Of a stretch of 64,000 nucleotides of DNA, positions 32,881-44,168 are shown one piece after another. The notes under the pieces are model-generated. The model had not been told where the DNA came from and did no database searches. It saw only the letters and a list, made by a program, of their open reading frames with translations. Position 1 is the first letter of the stretch. Each line of letters opens with the position of its first letter. The stretch lies in contig JANTUC010000018.1 of assembly GCA_026873275.1 (NCBI GenBank), forward strand, positions 496,001 to 560,000, written 5' to 3'. The position numbers and the translations under genes were made by a program. The DNA is from Pseudopithomyces maydicus. Lineage: Eukaryota; Ascomycota; Dothideomycetes; Pleosporales; Didymosphaeriaceae.

Positions 32881-33388
32881 GGTGTGGCAGCGTGTGTATG
32901 TAAGGGAGCAGGTACTTGGTACGGTACGGGTGCGGGTAGCAGCGGCTAAGTCCGATGTCGGCTCCTGGGGGGCGGAAAGCTGTGGATCGCAGGCTGGGAC
33001 AGGCTGGGGCTAGCAGAAATACATATGTGTAAGTTCGACACGGGTGGCTTCTATCTGCGACGGCGGCGGTGAATTATTACTCATAGGTGCATGGTGTAAG
33101 AGTCACCGGCCATGACATGGCGGGCGCAACGCCACATCTGATAAGGGCGCGCGTCTCGGTCGGGCCTCCGAAGGGCACGCAAGGGCAAACACGCTAAAAC
33201 ATTTTGGCTGGCCCGAGGAGCTTTCTTCTGTCGCAGCGTCATAACTAGTCGCGATAGAGAGTCCATCCCTCCCTCTTCCCCCTACCGCTGTCGCCGCCCC
33301 AGCGCCCGAACATGCCCACGCCCGCCCTCTCGCGCCTCTGGGATTTCAACCACTTGCCTCGCACCGACTCGAGGTAGACGTCGCCGCC
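32881..33388. other. Divergent promoter of the F-box and mitochondrial carrier genes
   Basis: 508 bases. A pyrimidine-rich tract lies before the carrier ATG (33265-33300). No TATA box or gene seen. Confidence 0.55.
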
Positions 33389-34710
33389 ATGGCCAACCGA
33401 GCCGACCACGAGGCCGCCGCGGCCGACAGCGTCACCGTCGTGCAGAAGATGCTGTCGGCCACCACGGGCAGCGTCCTGACCTCGCTTCTGGGTACGTCGG
33501 GCCCCTCCCATCCATGCATTCACGCCTGATTGATTGCGCAGTCACGCCGCTCGACGTTGTTCGCGTCCGTCTGCAATCGCAGGACCATATACCCACCGCC
33601 ACACCTGCCCGCCGCTCCAGCACATTCGCCGCCGGCTCGCTCACCCAGTTCCGCGACCTGCACCCCAATCTTGGAATCACAACATGCTGCCGAGAGGTCT
33701 TCTGGTCGAGCAATGCCGCCCCACTTTGCGTGGCGGGGCCTACCGTGGCTCCGCTGAATCCCGCCGATGCTATCTGCGCCGTGGAAGAGGTGGAACGGAG
33801 GACAATCAACAGCACCTGGGACGGCCTCCGCAAAATCTCCCAGAATGAGGGACTGCGCACGCTCTGGAGGGGTCTCTCGCCCACGCTGGTTATGACCATA
33901 CCAGCCAACGTCATCTATTTTGCCGGATACGACTGGATGCGCACTGCCCATGCCTCGCCTTTCAGGAAGCTGGTTCGGGACGAGTACATCCCTCTCGTTG
34001 CAGGAGCGAGTGCTCGCATGCTCTCCGCCATTGCCGTTAGCCCCATGGAGATGTTCAGGACAAGAATGCAGGCTGCAACCCACACCGCCACAGCTGCAGG
34101 CCATTTCCGCGAAACCTTCGATGGCCTGCGCGAAATGGTCGCAGATAACGGAGTCCGTAGTCTTTGGAGAGGCCTCACCCTGACCCTTTGGCGAGATGTC
34201 CCGTTCTCTGCCATCTACTGGTGGGGATATGAATATGGACGCAACGCCATCACCGACATGCGTGGCCGAACCCAAGCCAGGAGCGACGGTACAGAGTTCC
34301 GTGTCGGTCGGGGCGACGAAAAGATTAGAAGGCGTAGCCGGTCGCGTAGCAGGGAAAATCACACCGAGACGCTGGTTGACAGCTTCATCGCTGGAGCTGG
34401 CTCGGGTGCAGTCGCTGCTTTCGTCACCACACCGTTCGACGTTGGAAAGACAAGACAGCAAGTACTCCACCACACTAAAGAGGAAGTAGGCTCGGCTGCT
34501 AGGGCAGTCCGACCGGAAGAAAAGTCCATGCCACGCTTCTTATGGCACATATTCCAAGAACAGGGTGCTTCAGGCTTGTTCAAGGGGTGGACCGCACGAT
34601 GCTTGAAAGTTGCACCCGCCTGTGCCATCATGATCAGCTCATACGAAGTCGGGAAAAAGATGGCGACCAAGGTTAATGATAGGAGAGAAGGGTTACGAGA
34701 CGATATTTGA
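33389..34710 (+). CDS. Mitochondrial carrier, Mtm1/SLC25A39-40 type
   Basis: Inner-membrane carrier. Human SLC25A39 imports glutathione; yeast Mtm1 affects manganese and iron-sulfur metabolism. Two exons, 33389-33491 and 33542-34710, with a 50-base intron (GTACGT...GCGCAG) and phase 1; 423 residues. Three carrier repeats show the signatures TPLDVVRVRLQ, SPMEMFRTRMQ and TPFDVGKTRQQ. Subfamily marks are TLWRGLSPTLVMTIPANVIYF and SLWRGLTLTLWRDVPFSAIYW. The long first matrix loop contains cysteines in GITTCCREVFW and PLCVAG, the region that in SLC25A39 carries iron-sensing cysteines. An Arg/Ser-rich insertion (RRRSRSRSRENH) precedes repeat 3. Substrate assignment to glutathione is by family only. 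Confidence 0.92.
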
Positions 34711-35326
34711 ACGCTATCTGAGGAGCATAAACACGCTTTACACAATGGCTTCGCGGCAACATTTGTACATTTTGTAACTTTGCATACTTCCCTTGGGCGA
34801 AAAGGCGATTCTACTCACGTTTGCATGGGTGGCGTTTGGATAGCGGAGGTCGGTTGTTGCGTTTACGTTTGTAATGATACCAGTGCTTTTAAGGAGCATG
34901 TATAACAGCTAGCATATTTGAACAAAACAAAAGCGCAAATAGAGATGATACCACTCAAAAGCTTGAGATCTTCGTAAATTGCGCTCAGATTTACTCTCAC
35001 CATCCATTCGCTGTCTAATGTGGTCGCGCCGCTTCCTACATAATGATCCCTTGCTTTTGCGTGGTAACAGAGCCCTCTAGTATTAATTTCTTTGACCGAA
35101 CTCTAACTCCAGAAGCTCATTGATGCCACGATATAGATTGTCTGTACCATGTACACCTCCCAGTACTCAGAATCCGATACATGGTTACATAATCATACAC
35201 CACGTGACAACGCGCGGTCGTGCGGCAGGAGCTCTGAGGCTCTCCGCACCGCAAACAAGCACACCAACTTTGCGCGCGGATCCACCCACACAGCACTGGA
35301 GTTTGATATACCCGGATTCCGAAAAG
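34711..35326. other. Intergenic, no gene seen
   Basis: 3' flank of the carrier and promoter of the ELYS-like gene. An open frame continues upstream of 35327, but the first ATG with conserved sequence after it is at 35327. Confidence 0.5.
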
Positions 35327-36397
35327 ATGCGCGACATTGAAGACTATGAGTTGTTATTCCCCCATGGAAGCTATACCGAAGCTTTGCGCTCCGACATTCA
35401 AGAAAGCCAGAGTACGCTGGGCGGCCGGACATTTTTCGAGCGCCTGCTGGAGCTTCTGAATATTAAATGTGAGTCGCGTGAGTTACCTCGTCTCGCGATC
35501 GCCTAATTGACTTCCTCAGGGCGAAAGATGTACCCTCCACAAGGCGACAAGGGCCTACGCGACCTCCACAAGCACATCTGCGAAGCGCCCATAGCCTTGC
35601 ACTACAAACACTGCCTGATCTTCTACCTCCTCCGAGATCTCTCGCCCTACTATAAGACCACTCCCGAGTGGGCGACCCAATTCGCGGAGGAAATCCACCT
35701 TGAGACCCGCTTCTGGACATTCATAGAAGGCATCTGGGAGCTGGACCACCTGCAATTCAACAACGCAGTCGGACACCTCACACACCCCTCCATCATACCC
35801 ACCTTCCCTGACGAAATCCTCCTCACGCTCCTCAACCGCCGACACCACAAGCTAAGCGGCATGAACGAAACCGACATCCTCCCCCTCGCATACTACAACT
35901 GCGTCAAGCCCCCACTCGCCACCGACGCCGTCCGCCAGCCCTTCATCCGCTACCTCGCCGCGCGCAACGTCACAGAAGCCTACTCGTGGATCCGCGCGCG
36001 GCCCGAGCACGAGCACAAAGAGCTTATCGAGGCGCTGATCGAGCAGACGCTAGACTCTCAGACCTGGGCCGGCGGCGACATTAAAGAGACCGAGCACCTG
36101 TATCCGAAAGAGGAGAAGGCGGTCGAGCTCGTGGGCTTACCGCTCAGCGAGCAGGAGGATGAGTGGCTGGAGAGGTTCCTGACCGAGGGGAAGGGGAGGA
36201 CGTTGAAGGGCGCTGAGGATACGGTGCTGATGAGGAGGATTGCGACGGGGAGGCTACAGAGCTTTGCGAGTGCGAAGATTATGTCTGGGAAGGCGCACGC
36301 GGGGATGGATTGGATGAGGTTGCAGAGTGGGGTGAGGAAGGGGTTGGGGCCTAGGGAGGGGAGGAGGGGTTCAAGATTTAGAGGGAGAAGTGTGTGA
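35327..36397 (+). CDS. ELYS-like nuclear pore complex assembly protein
   Basis: Fungal ELYS-like proteins associate with the Nup107-160 (Y) complex at the nuclear pore. Two exons, 35327-35468 and 35520-36397, with a 51-base intron (GTGAGT...CCTCAG); 339 residues. The first exon encodes MRDIEDYELLFPHGSYTEAL; the junction gives NIKWRKMYPPQGD. The helical ELYS-like domain occupies most of the rest: LRDLHKHICEAPIALHYKHC, FYLLRDL, FIEGIWELDHLQFNNAVGHL, ILLTLLNRRH and YNCVKPPLATDAVRQPFIRYLAARNVTEAYSWIR (this last is the domain's strongest block). The C-terminal 60 residues are basic and Gly/Arg-rich (GLGPREGRRGSRFRGRSV). Length matches the short fungal form, which lacks the metazoan beta-propeller. 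Confidence 0.88.
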
Positions 36398-37306
36398 GGG
36401 AAGGCCACTCTGAAAACTTGCTGATGGGGTCGGGAAATGGGTAGTTTGCTATCTGGCTGGGGTCTGCTGGTACACGGGCATCGATATAACCTGCTGATAG
36501 GTTGTAGCGCGAGCCGGACGAGGATGGAGGAATCCAGTCTTCGGCATTGCAGTCTTGCGCCATGATACCAATCTTCGAGCCATAACTACCACGAAGAATG
36601 GTAGTGAATGCCTTGGTCAAACACGAGCACTACACATGGTTCACCCAGCCATAGAAAGACGGCTCTGAAACCGATCAATATTGATGAAATTCAAAGACAA
36701 ACTTTTGTAGTTCCTGGCACATTTCGCCCTCTATACTTCCTTCCGGTGAATCTCACCTCTAGTGTATGTAATGCTTGCTAAATGTACCAGATTGTCATCC
36801 TGAGTGAAATGCACCCTGAATATCTCAGATGAGCTCCCTCCGAACAGACCTGCATACTAATGAAGATCGGGCCAGGGGCCCTGAGCTTTTCAAGTTGCTG
36901 TTACTCTAGAGTGGTCTCGAGTACGAGCACTTGGGACAAAATAAGGAAAGGAGGTTCAGGGAAACCATCAACAAGGACAGGAATAAAAGGATAGAAAAAA
37001 CCAGGAAAGGAAAGAGAAGCCAACGTGCTATCTCTAGTTGAATATCGTCTCTTCTGGAGGATATCTTGTATGTTGGATAGATTGTGCATGCTGGATAAAT
37101 AGCCCCTCCTAGAATACGTCTTCTTTGTTGAATAGATCGTGTATTTTGGATAGGTTGTGTATACTGAATAGATCGTGTTTGTTGCATAAATCGTGCAAGT
37201 TGCACATGTAGGATTCCACCCATATATCCATGATCCACGATATATTGGCCGGAAGAATGAAAGCTTTGCTGTTATGACTTCGTATTGCCATCCACGAGTT
37301 CAAGAT
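36398..37306. other. Intergenic with a degenerate repeat
   Basis: No supported gene. From about 37075 to 37200 an imperfect 15-18 base unit resembling TTGAATAGATCGTGTAT recurs about six times. A short acidic/Ser-rich frame (36378-36560, minus) starts with an ATG but has no family or splice support. Confidence 0.5.
37075..37200. repeat. Imperfect 15-18 bp tandem repeat
   Basis: Variants of GAATAGATCGTGTTT/GGATAGATTGTGCAT/GGATAGGTTGTGTAT follow each other downstream of the BTB gene. Period is irregular. Confidence 0.6.
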
Positions 37307-38053
37307 TTATGATTGTGCTATGAAACTCTCCAGAGCAAAGCATCTTTCATGGATGTTGTCTTTCTTCATGAGCATTGCCACTCTGGCAATATCCTGGAAG
37401 AAGGTTGCAGGGACCAAATTCGCATTAGGTAGCATCGCGTCACTGTTGCTATGATACACAATGCCGATGGTAAGTAGGCGTCGGCCATACGAAGGCTCAA
37501 TGGTACCGTTATACATGATGCTGATTGCCTTGGGTGATGGGTAGCAGAAGCTACTTCTGGGGCCAACATCGCGATTGTGCGAGTTCTTCATCTTTGCATG
37601 TAATGCGGCAATCGCTTTGTTCCTCGCATCCAAATCTAGGAATTTCTCGGCGAGCACGTAGAGGCCACAGAGCAGCTGGTATTCCTTGTCGCAGGTCTTC
37701 CTCTCACAGCGCGCGCATTTGAGCAAGCTGTTTTCCTCTTCCGGTCCTCTAGTTGTCCTGACAGCGAATGGAATGGAGCCATTGTACACCAGTTGTTCGT
37801 AGAGGGCGAAGACTTCGGGGTCTTCATTTGGCATCCTCAAGCCAGTGTATAGGGTATTCTTCTGGGTTCCAAGGAAGACACCGCGAAAGTACCTGCTCCG
37901 AGATACCAGGGCATATAAGTTCATAGAGAAGACTTTCTGTTCCCTGCCAACTAAGATTTTGGCCATGATGCCACCGGGCCTTCGGTCTAGCTGTCAGTAA
38001 TGCTGCCGATCGTCCAAACTCCATTCCAACACCCACTCACCCCATAACCTCAT
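37307..38053 (-). CDS. BTB/POZ domain protein, paralogue 1
   Basis: Fungal BTB-domain protein; such proteins dimerise or act as Cul3 adaptors, but specific function is unknown. Preferred model: a 13-base first exon 38053-38041 (MRLW plus one base), a 54-base intron (GTGAGT...AGCTAG) and exon 2 37986-37307; 230 residues. This copies the intron placement of the paralogue next door. The simple alternative is an intronless start at 37966 (219 residues, MAKILVGREQKVF). BTB core: KILVGREQKVFSMNLYALVSRSRYF then VFALYEQLVYNGSIPF. Later blocks shared with the neighbour are LCGLYVLAEKFLDLDARNKA and KAISIMYNGTIE. The cysteine cluster LLKCARCERKTCDKE may bind metal. Same strand as paralogue 2. Confidence 0.75.
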
Positions 38054-38665
38054 TTGTCCCCATATTGATCAACTTAGCCTATCGTTTTTCGTATATGATA
38101 TGATAAGCACTGGTACAACTGTAGTACACAGAGACCTTTATTGCGGAGAGAGAGGAAGAGGGAAGGAAGAGGTTGGGCACAAATTTTATACTCATGAGGT
38201 GCAATCACACTAGCATCGATATATCACTTTCGGTGATAATGAGGCACCACTGTCTGTAACAACAAGATCTCACCCCCAGTACAATGGCAAACGCAGCCAA
38301 CGGAGCTCTCTCACTTCATAACTAGCCTGACCTGAAGACACGTCGAGGTGGCACAGAATCACCAAGCAAGACTTTAGAGTAGCAAGATCTTTAGCAAAAT
38401 CTCCCATAAATTCACTATGAAGTATATGATTTTCCTGGTGTGAGGAATTGATCCGTGATGCCTTGATCACTCGCACCACCGTGACATTTGCTGCTAGTGA
38501 ATGCTACGAAACCCACACCCAGTTTCTGAAGTTTCTCATAATCCGTTCACCTCCTCCCACTCATCCTTTGGTGATGTGTTTCTAGAACCCTTCCTGAAAA
38601 GCACGTTGGGTACGTGCATGTGAGGTCCGCTCCCACAAAGCTTGCAGCTCCGAGCCAGGAAAGCT
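37967..38665. other. Spacer between the two BTB paralogues
   Basis: Contains the small first exon of the preceding gene model (38041-38053) and otherwise no gene. A/T-rich. Confidence 0.5.
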
Positions 38666-39444
38666 TCAACATTCCTTCATATAATCCGCAGCGCTCAGTC
38701 TCAACGACTTGCTGGGCATTGCCAGAAAATTCTTCACCAGATCCTTCAAGAACTCAACATCGACCATCTCAATGTCTGGTTTTCCCCAAGGCATACCGCT
38801 CCCAACTTTCACGTAGCAGTCAACGAGAACCATTCTCCCCACATCATGTTCCATAGTGCCTCCATACATGATATTGATCGCTTTTGCCCCCGGAAGGTAT
38901 TTAGTATCTTTAGGGTCCCTTAAGTCGCAACGATCTAGGAGCTCTTGATTGATCTTGGAAATAAGGGCAGATAGGGTAGCCTTCTTCGCATTGACGTCCC
39001 GAACCTTTTCAGAGAAGACATACAGCCTACAAAGGCTTTCATACTCCTCTGCGAAATACTCTGGGTGATCGCAGGAACAGATCATGTGGGTCCTGCCTCT
39101 AGAGTTGTCGCCATAGTATACTGGAGAAATTACACCAGTGTAGGCCAGCTGCATGTACAGAGCGAACATTTTGAGATTGTCCTCTGGAAACTTCACAGTC
39201 CTGGTATTTGACTCTTTCCAGGATCCCTGCCGCATAGCGTTTTCGAAGAACTCCGATCGAGCTGTCAGTATACCCTCATGGATGTAGAATGGCGTTTCCT
39301 CGGGGCCAACCAGGATTTTGATTATTCGCGTGCTCAAACTGTTTACTCAGTGTTAGCTATCAGAGGACTAAACATGTAAGCTACATCTAACCAGACTTAC
39401 GAGATTGCATCGGTCACGGGGACCCCAGCGATGTTGTTCTGCAT
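38666..39444 (-). CDS. BTB/POZ domain protein, paralogue 2
   Basis: Two exons: 39444-39401 (MQNNIAGVPVTDAIS) and 39338-38666, with a 62-base intron (GTAAGT...AAACAG), phase 2; 238 residues. The main frame lacks an ATG near its 5' end, so the small first exon is needed. BTB core: IIKILVGPEETPFYIHEGILTARSEFF then FALYMQLAYTGVISP. The C-terminal half shares LCRLYVFSEKVRDVNAKKA and KAINIMYGGTME with the gene downstream on the same strand, so the two are tandem paralogues that have diverged strongly. Cysteines in MICSCDHPE parallel the cysteine cluster of paralogue 1. Function unknown; possibly Cul3-linked. Confidence 0.8.
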
Positions 39445-40391
39445 CTCGGATGTAATCAGGGCGTCTCCCGGTCGCGAACTTATGCGTGCCAGTCTGTATC
39501 GGAGGAAGAGTGGTGTTACGAAGTCGAGGTGAGCGTGAGGTAGATATATATACTAACGCTAGATAAGTAGGGCCGTTTGAAAGTAAAGGCAGAGTGTAGA
39601 CGACAAGTGATAGAAATGAACACGAATAGAGCCGTGTGAAGGTGAAGGTGAACGTTTGAACACCGAAGAATAGAAATGACAGCAAGCCGTAGAGGCCGTA
39701 GCAAACTATAAGAACTGCAACGGTAATTTCTACCAGCATTCTAACTGACCTGGCTAGTTGGCCACAGCGTTCTTACGACGATAATTGAACATGATAACAC
39801 CAAGTTCACGAGTAATTACGGTACATCACATCACCGCACAACTTCTTCAATCCAAAATTAGGAGAGGATAATTATCTCACAACAGTCATCATCATTAACC
39901 AAACTAAAGCAAAGCAAAGCCAACAGAAAAAAGCCCTTTCCCATCTATCTATACTACGCAATGAATAGAATTGCAATTTCGCTCTTCGCAATTGGTATCT
40001 TACTCGTGCCATTTCCCGTACGCCTACAACAGTGAAACAAACATCCCAGGCAGGAGCAAAGGAAATAAAGGAATAGAAAAAACCCCCATGTGACTCGTTC
40101 CAAAAGTGAGGAAAAAAGACTAGGCCGTTGGTCGGGTCGTGATCGTTGCGCCGTGCAGGTTCGCACGGTAGGAGAGATGAAGAAGCAGAAGGGGAATGAA
40201 AACGGGAATAAGAGAGAAGAGAAAATGCAAGCTCTGGTGAGATCGGCAGAGAGCGATCGAGCAAGCAACGCTGCTCCGCCATGTCACCACGGCACCACCA
40301 TCACTACTCCACCACTACCTTCATCGCAGCTAAAAATCCAACAAACACCCCACACCCAAACGAATATCTCACCACCCACCCCTAACCCTCC
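39445..40391. other. Intergenic, no gene seen
   Basis: 947 bases between the 5' end of BTB paralogue 2 and the 3' end of the ASPM/Sha1 gene. Frames antisense to the ASPM 3' end are shadows. No repeats noted. Confidence 0.5.
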
Positions 40392-43300
40392 TCACCTTCT
40401 CCTTCCCACCGACCTTCCCCCAGTAACTCTCCTCGCCCACCTCCTAACCACCCACCCCCTAGCCAAAGCCTGAAAAGCGGCAACCTGCCCCTCCAGCACC
40501 TCGTTCCTGCCCTGCAGCACAGCCCTCCACCTCCTCTGCACGACGACCGCAGCATCGACAAGGCGCTCTCGAGCCTTTGCCGAGACCGCCTTCTCGTGCG
40601 CGATCTGCGCGTTGACGACGCGCTGGCGGGCGTTGCGGCTTGCGAGGTGGCTGCGATAGGCACGCTGGATGGTGGTGGCGGCGCGGTGGGTGATGTTCAG
40701 CGGGAGGAGGCGGCTTGCGAGGAAGGCGAGGGTGAGGAGGGTGAAGTCCTTTGAGGGGATGGAGGTGCGGGTGGAGGCGAAGAGGGCGGTGAAGGAGGTC
40801 GAGCAGCCGGTTGCTTTGAGCTTCTCTGCGAGGGTGATGTAGCCGCGGTGGACGCCGACGAGGGTTGGGGGGAGATAGGTGTCTACGATGGCCTCGAGGA
40901 CGACGGGGTTTGCGAAGGAGGTTGTGAGGTTTGTGACGCGGAGGCCGTGGGTGCGGGCTACGCTGCGGGCCCAGGAGAGCAGGAGGCGCTTGTGGTGCTC
41001 GAGGCCAGTGAGCTGGGAGGTTGGCTCGTCGTCTTCCGAGTCGAGATCGCGCTGCTCGTAGTTGTCGCGGCGGCTGTACCAGGAGGTTCTGAAGCGCTCG
41101 GTTTCTTTGGAGAGCTGGGCCCAGTTGACGAGAGTGCCGAGGCCGTGCTTGCCTACGAGGGACCAGAGGAGGGATAGCGTCTTCTCGCGGTGACCGTTGA
41201 CGATATCCATGGGTGTGATACCGCCGACAACTTGGAGCGGGAGTCCGCGGACGCCATCGAGTGCGGCAAGTGCGATCTGAACATTGTAGAGCTTCTGAGC
41301 ACGGCCAATGGATGGGAACTTCAGGTGTTGAGAAAGAACCCAGCTCTCTTTAGCGTTTGAGTCGACAGTGCTGCTCAGAATTTCGCCGGTAGGCATAGTA
41401 ATGGTGACTGTGTCTTCTTGCTGCAGCGCAAGCATGGACGGCGAGTAGAGCAGAAGCTCGACCAAGCGCGTGAGGATGACGCCGTCGCGGAAATCGATAG
41501 CAATATTGTCGATGTGATACGTGTACTCCTGCAAAGCATACTGGACATGGTCGACCTTGTAGTTAAGGTGTCCCAACGGGCGAGTGATGTCGCCATGGGA
41601 GGGAAGAAGAATATTCGACAGAGCATGCAACACATCAGTAGAGGTCTTGTAGGGCGAGCTCGACAGAAACAGGCAACCAGACAACGCATCGGCGCTCTTG
41701 GCCTTGTCGAGCAAGTAAATGAGCATCAGGCTGCGGAGTGCCGTTCGCCTCCACGACCAACCTGGTGAGCCGAATTCATCGCCCTGATCGCCTCGGTCGC
41801 CTCGAACAATGCTCGCGACACTGCCTGCTCCACCCTTGACCCTGATAGCGTCTTCGTTGCGGATAAGGAACGTATCGAGGAAGTTCTCGATGGCCCTTCG
41901 CTCAGTCCGCATCACCCGAGAGCCATCATCCGAAGAAGTGGAGCCGCTGGAAAGCCTCGACGGAACCGTAATCTGGCGACCGACGATTGCTTCGGCGGCA
42001 GCTCGCAGTGAGGTGAGATCGTATGTCTTCACCCACAAATTGAGGAACTTCTTGCGCATACCGACATCATCCTTGAGCCGCAGAGATTGTGCCAGCAAAT
42101 CTTTCGGAATGCTCAGAGCGCCGTACTGCAGCGAGGCTTGCAATCGCTTGTGCAAAGGTGATATCGAAGGCTCGTGGTACATTGCGAGTAGTTTGCCTCT
42201 GAGCTCCTCTGTGCTCTGCTCGGCGTTGGGGTCTTTGCTGGCGACGTCGAACATCGAGTTGATCAGCTGGGTGATGGCAATCTCCTGTTGGGTAAGCCAG
42301 TTATCCTCGTACAGCTCGGGCCGGGCCAGGTCTTCGGTCAGGACTGGATATGTCTCCCTGGGCGGAGCTGCTGGCCGTCCGACTTCATGCATCATTTCAA
42401 TCTTCATGGGTCCTCGCTCGATCTTGCGTCTACGAAGGGCAGTCGGTGGGGATCGGTCGGTATGGAACGGGGACGACGAGGGCAAGCTGGCGCTCGGTTT
42501 GGCTGAAGGTCGGGTCTTCACCGTCCTCACTGATGACTTGGTCGTGACGGAAGTGCGCGTGGAAGCGGTGCGTGTCGACGAAGCAACACTGTCGGCCTTC
42601 GCCTTGATAGATTTCACAGGCGTCCCATCATGGCTGAGTTGGTGCCGCAACCGCTTTTGCGTGCCTTCGACCCTCGACTTTGCCTGCGAGCTGGTCACGG
42701 AATTGGTGCCGCTGAAGTGGACCTTGGACGCTTTAAGAGCGGGCTTTCTCGGCTCGTCGTCTCTTGAAAAGTCGAACGAAATGTGGGTGCCTTTCTTGTC
42801 CTCGAACACTTCCATTCTAGGGGGAATGTTCTCCTTGCCACCGCCGGCTCCCATGACATCTCCAAAGTAGCTGGTTTCCTGGCGCGCAACGTGGGACAGC
42901 GCACGTCCAGGAGGCGCTGCCAAAGACTTGCGGGGGCCTTCTTCTCTTTCTTCATGGCGGATACCAAGCTCTCGGTGTCCTCTTCGGAGAGGGTGACCAG
43001 GTCCAGTCCAATATCGGGCGACTGCTCACGGGGGTTTCGCGGCTTGTGTGTGGGCTGGCCGGGGTGGATGGTAAACATGGAAGTGTCCTCGGAGGGGACG
43101 TAGATTGTCCGGCGTCTGGGGTCCTTCTTGGGTCCTTGCTTTCGCAGCTCGCGCTTCTCCAATGACTCCTCGTACAGCTGCACCGTCGCGTCTCCCTCGG
43201 TCGAATACCTATCGTTCAGGAGCTGTGAAACACGGCGCCGCTGGGGCTTTTGCGCCTGCAGGTCCCTAGCCAGCAGGCCCTTAGCCTGGCGGTCCTTGAC

Positions 43301-43705
43301 CTCGGGCGCGGGCATGTGGATTCTTTGCGCCTTGCGGGCGAGGATGGTGCTGTTCTTTTCTACGCCAGCCGACACGATGGATGCCTTGCTCCGCCTTTTC
43401 ATCTCAAGAGCGGCCTCGGCCTGCTCTTCTTGCGCGACGTCTTCGAAGATATCCTGGCCAGGGTTGAAGGCCGATGCGCGCATGCTGCGGGCGGGTCGGC
43501 GGGCCCTCTCGTTGCGCAGGCGGCGGGGCGGGATCTCGGTGGTGTATTCAATGTTTGCGGTGGTATCGCCGTCGGTCGAGTAGGCGGGCGCGTTCATGGA
43601 CATTCGGCGGCTGTCGCGGGCGGTCTGGTTGCCGGTGTAGTCGCGAGTGGCACCGGTGGATAGGTGCGGTGCTGGGCACGGCGTGCTCTCCACGAAACGG
43701 CGCAT
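40392..43705 (-). CDS. Abnormal spindle (ASPM/Sha1) homologue with CH domain and IQ motifs; apparent one-base frameshift
   Basis: Large microtubule/spindle-pole protein of the Asp family; fungal members are often named calmodulin-binding protein Sha1. Start ATG at 43705 (MRRFVESTPCPAP). The first ~255 residues (basic, disordered, with FTIHPG and PDIGLDLVTLSEEDTESLVSAM) lie in one frame; the remainder, from KSLAAPPGRALSHVARQE, lies in another. One added C in the C5 run (42932-42936, G on +) joins KKEKKAP to RKSLAAPP and gives 1104 residues. The central region (about 640-860) holds calponin-homology sequence: ALRSLMLIYLLDKAK, IDFRDGVILTRLVELL, LYNVQIALAAL and SLLWSLVGKHGL. C-terminal IQ-type motifs are TIQRAYRSHLASRNARQRV and VVQRRWRAVLQGR. 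No intron is otherwise needed. Confidence 0.87.
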
Positions 43706-44168
43706 GGCGGCAATTGGGGGGCTCGAGTAGAGCAAGCGTGCAGTACAGAGATGTGGAGCTCTGAAGATGGAGCGAGGGGAAGCTCTGGTATACGATCCTG
43801 GGTTGTCCGTTGGCGGCACCCTACCTTAGCCGAAAGGGCACAGACGCGTCTGCGTGTTGTGCCGTCTTATAGCGCCGTTGCGAAGGGCAACACGCATTGT
43901 CGCTCCACTTTTCAGCCTTACCAGTGCCCGTCACCTCCAAGATGACGTGCTCACAATGAAAGAAGTAAGATATTATGTCTACTGCCTGCCCTGCTCAATA
44001 CCATGTGTTATTCGATGTGGTGTGCTGCCTGGCCTCCGATACCCGCTTCACCACTCCGCCCTTGCTTTCCAAGCCGACACAAGCCGGCAGCAAGGGATAA
44101 AAGAAGAACATGCAAAACTTATGGCACCAAATCATGGAAAATGGATGTCTCTACTTACCTAGCTTTTT
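43706..44168. other. Intergenic, promoter of the ASPM/Sha1 gene
   Basis: 463 bases. No gene or repeat seen; contains the 3' flank of the first orphan gene. Confidence 0.5.

Noticed and set aside
36378..36620. Minus-strand frame with DWIPPSSSGSRYNLSAG
   Set aside because: The upstream part lacks an ATG; from the internal ATG it is only about 61 residues, overlaps the 3' end of the ELYS-like gene and has no upstream exon that I can support.
40090..40473. Basic and Pro-rich + strand frame overlapping the 3' end of the ASPM/Sha1 gene
   Set aside because: Its second half is antisense to conserved IQ-region coding sequence and has the composition of a shadow frame.
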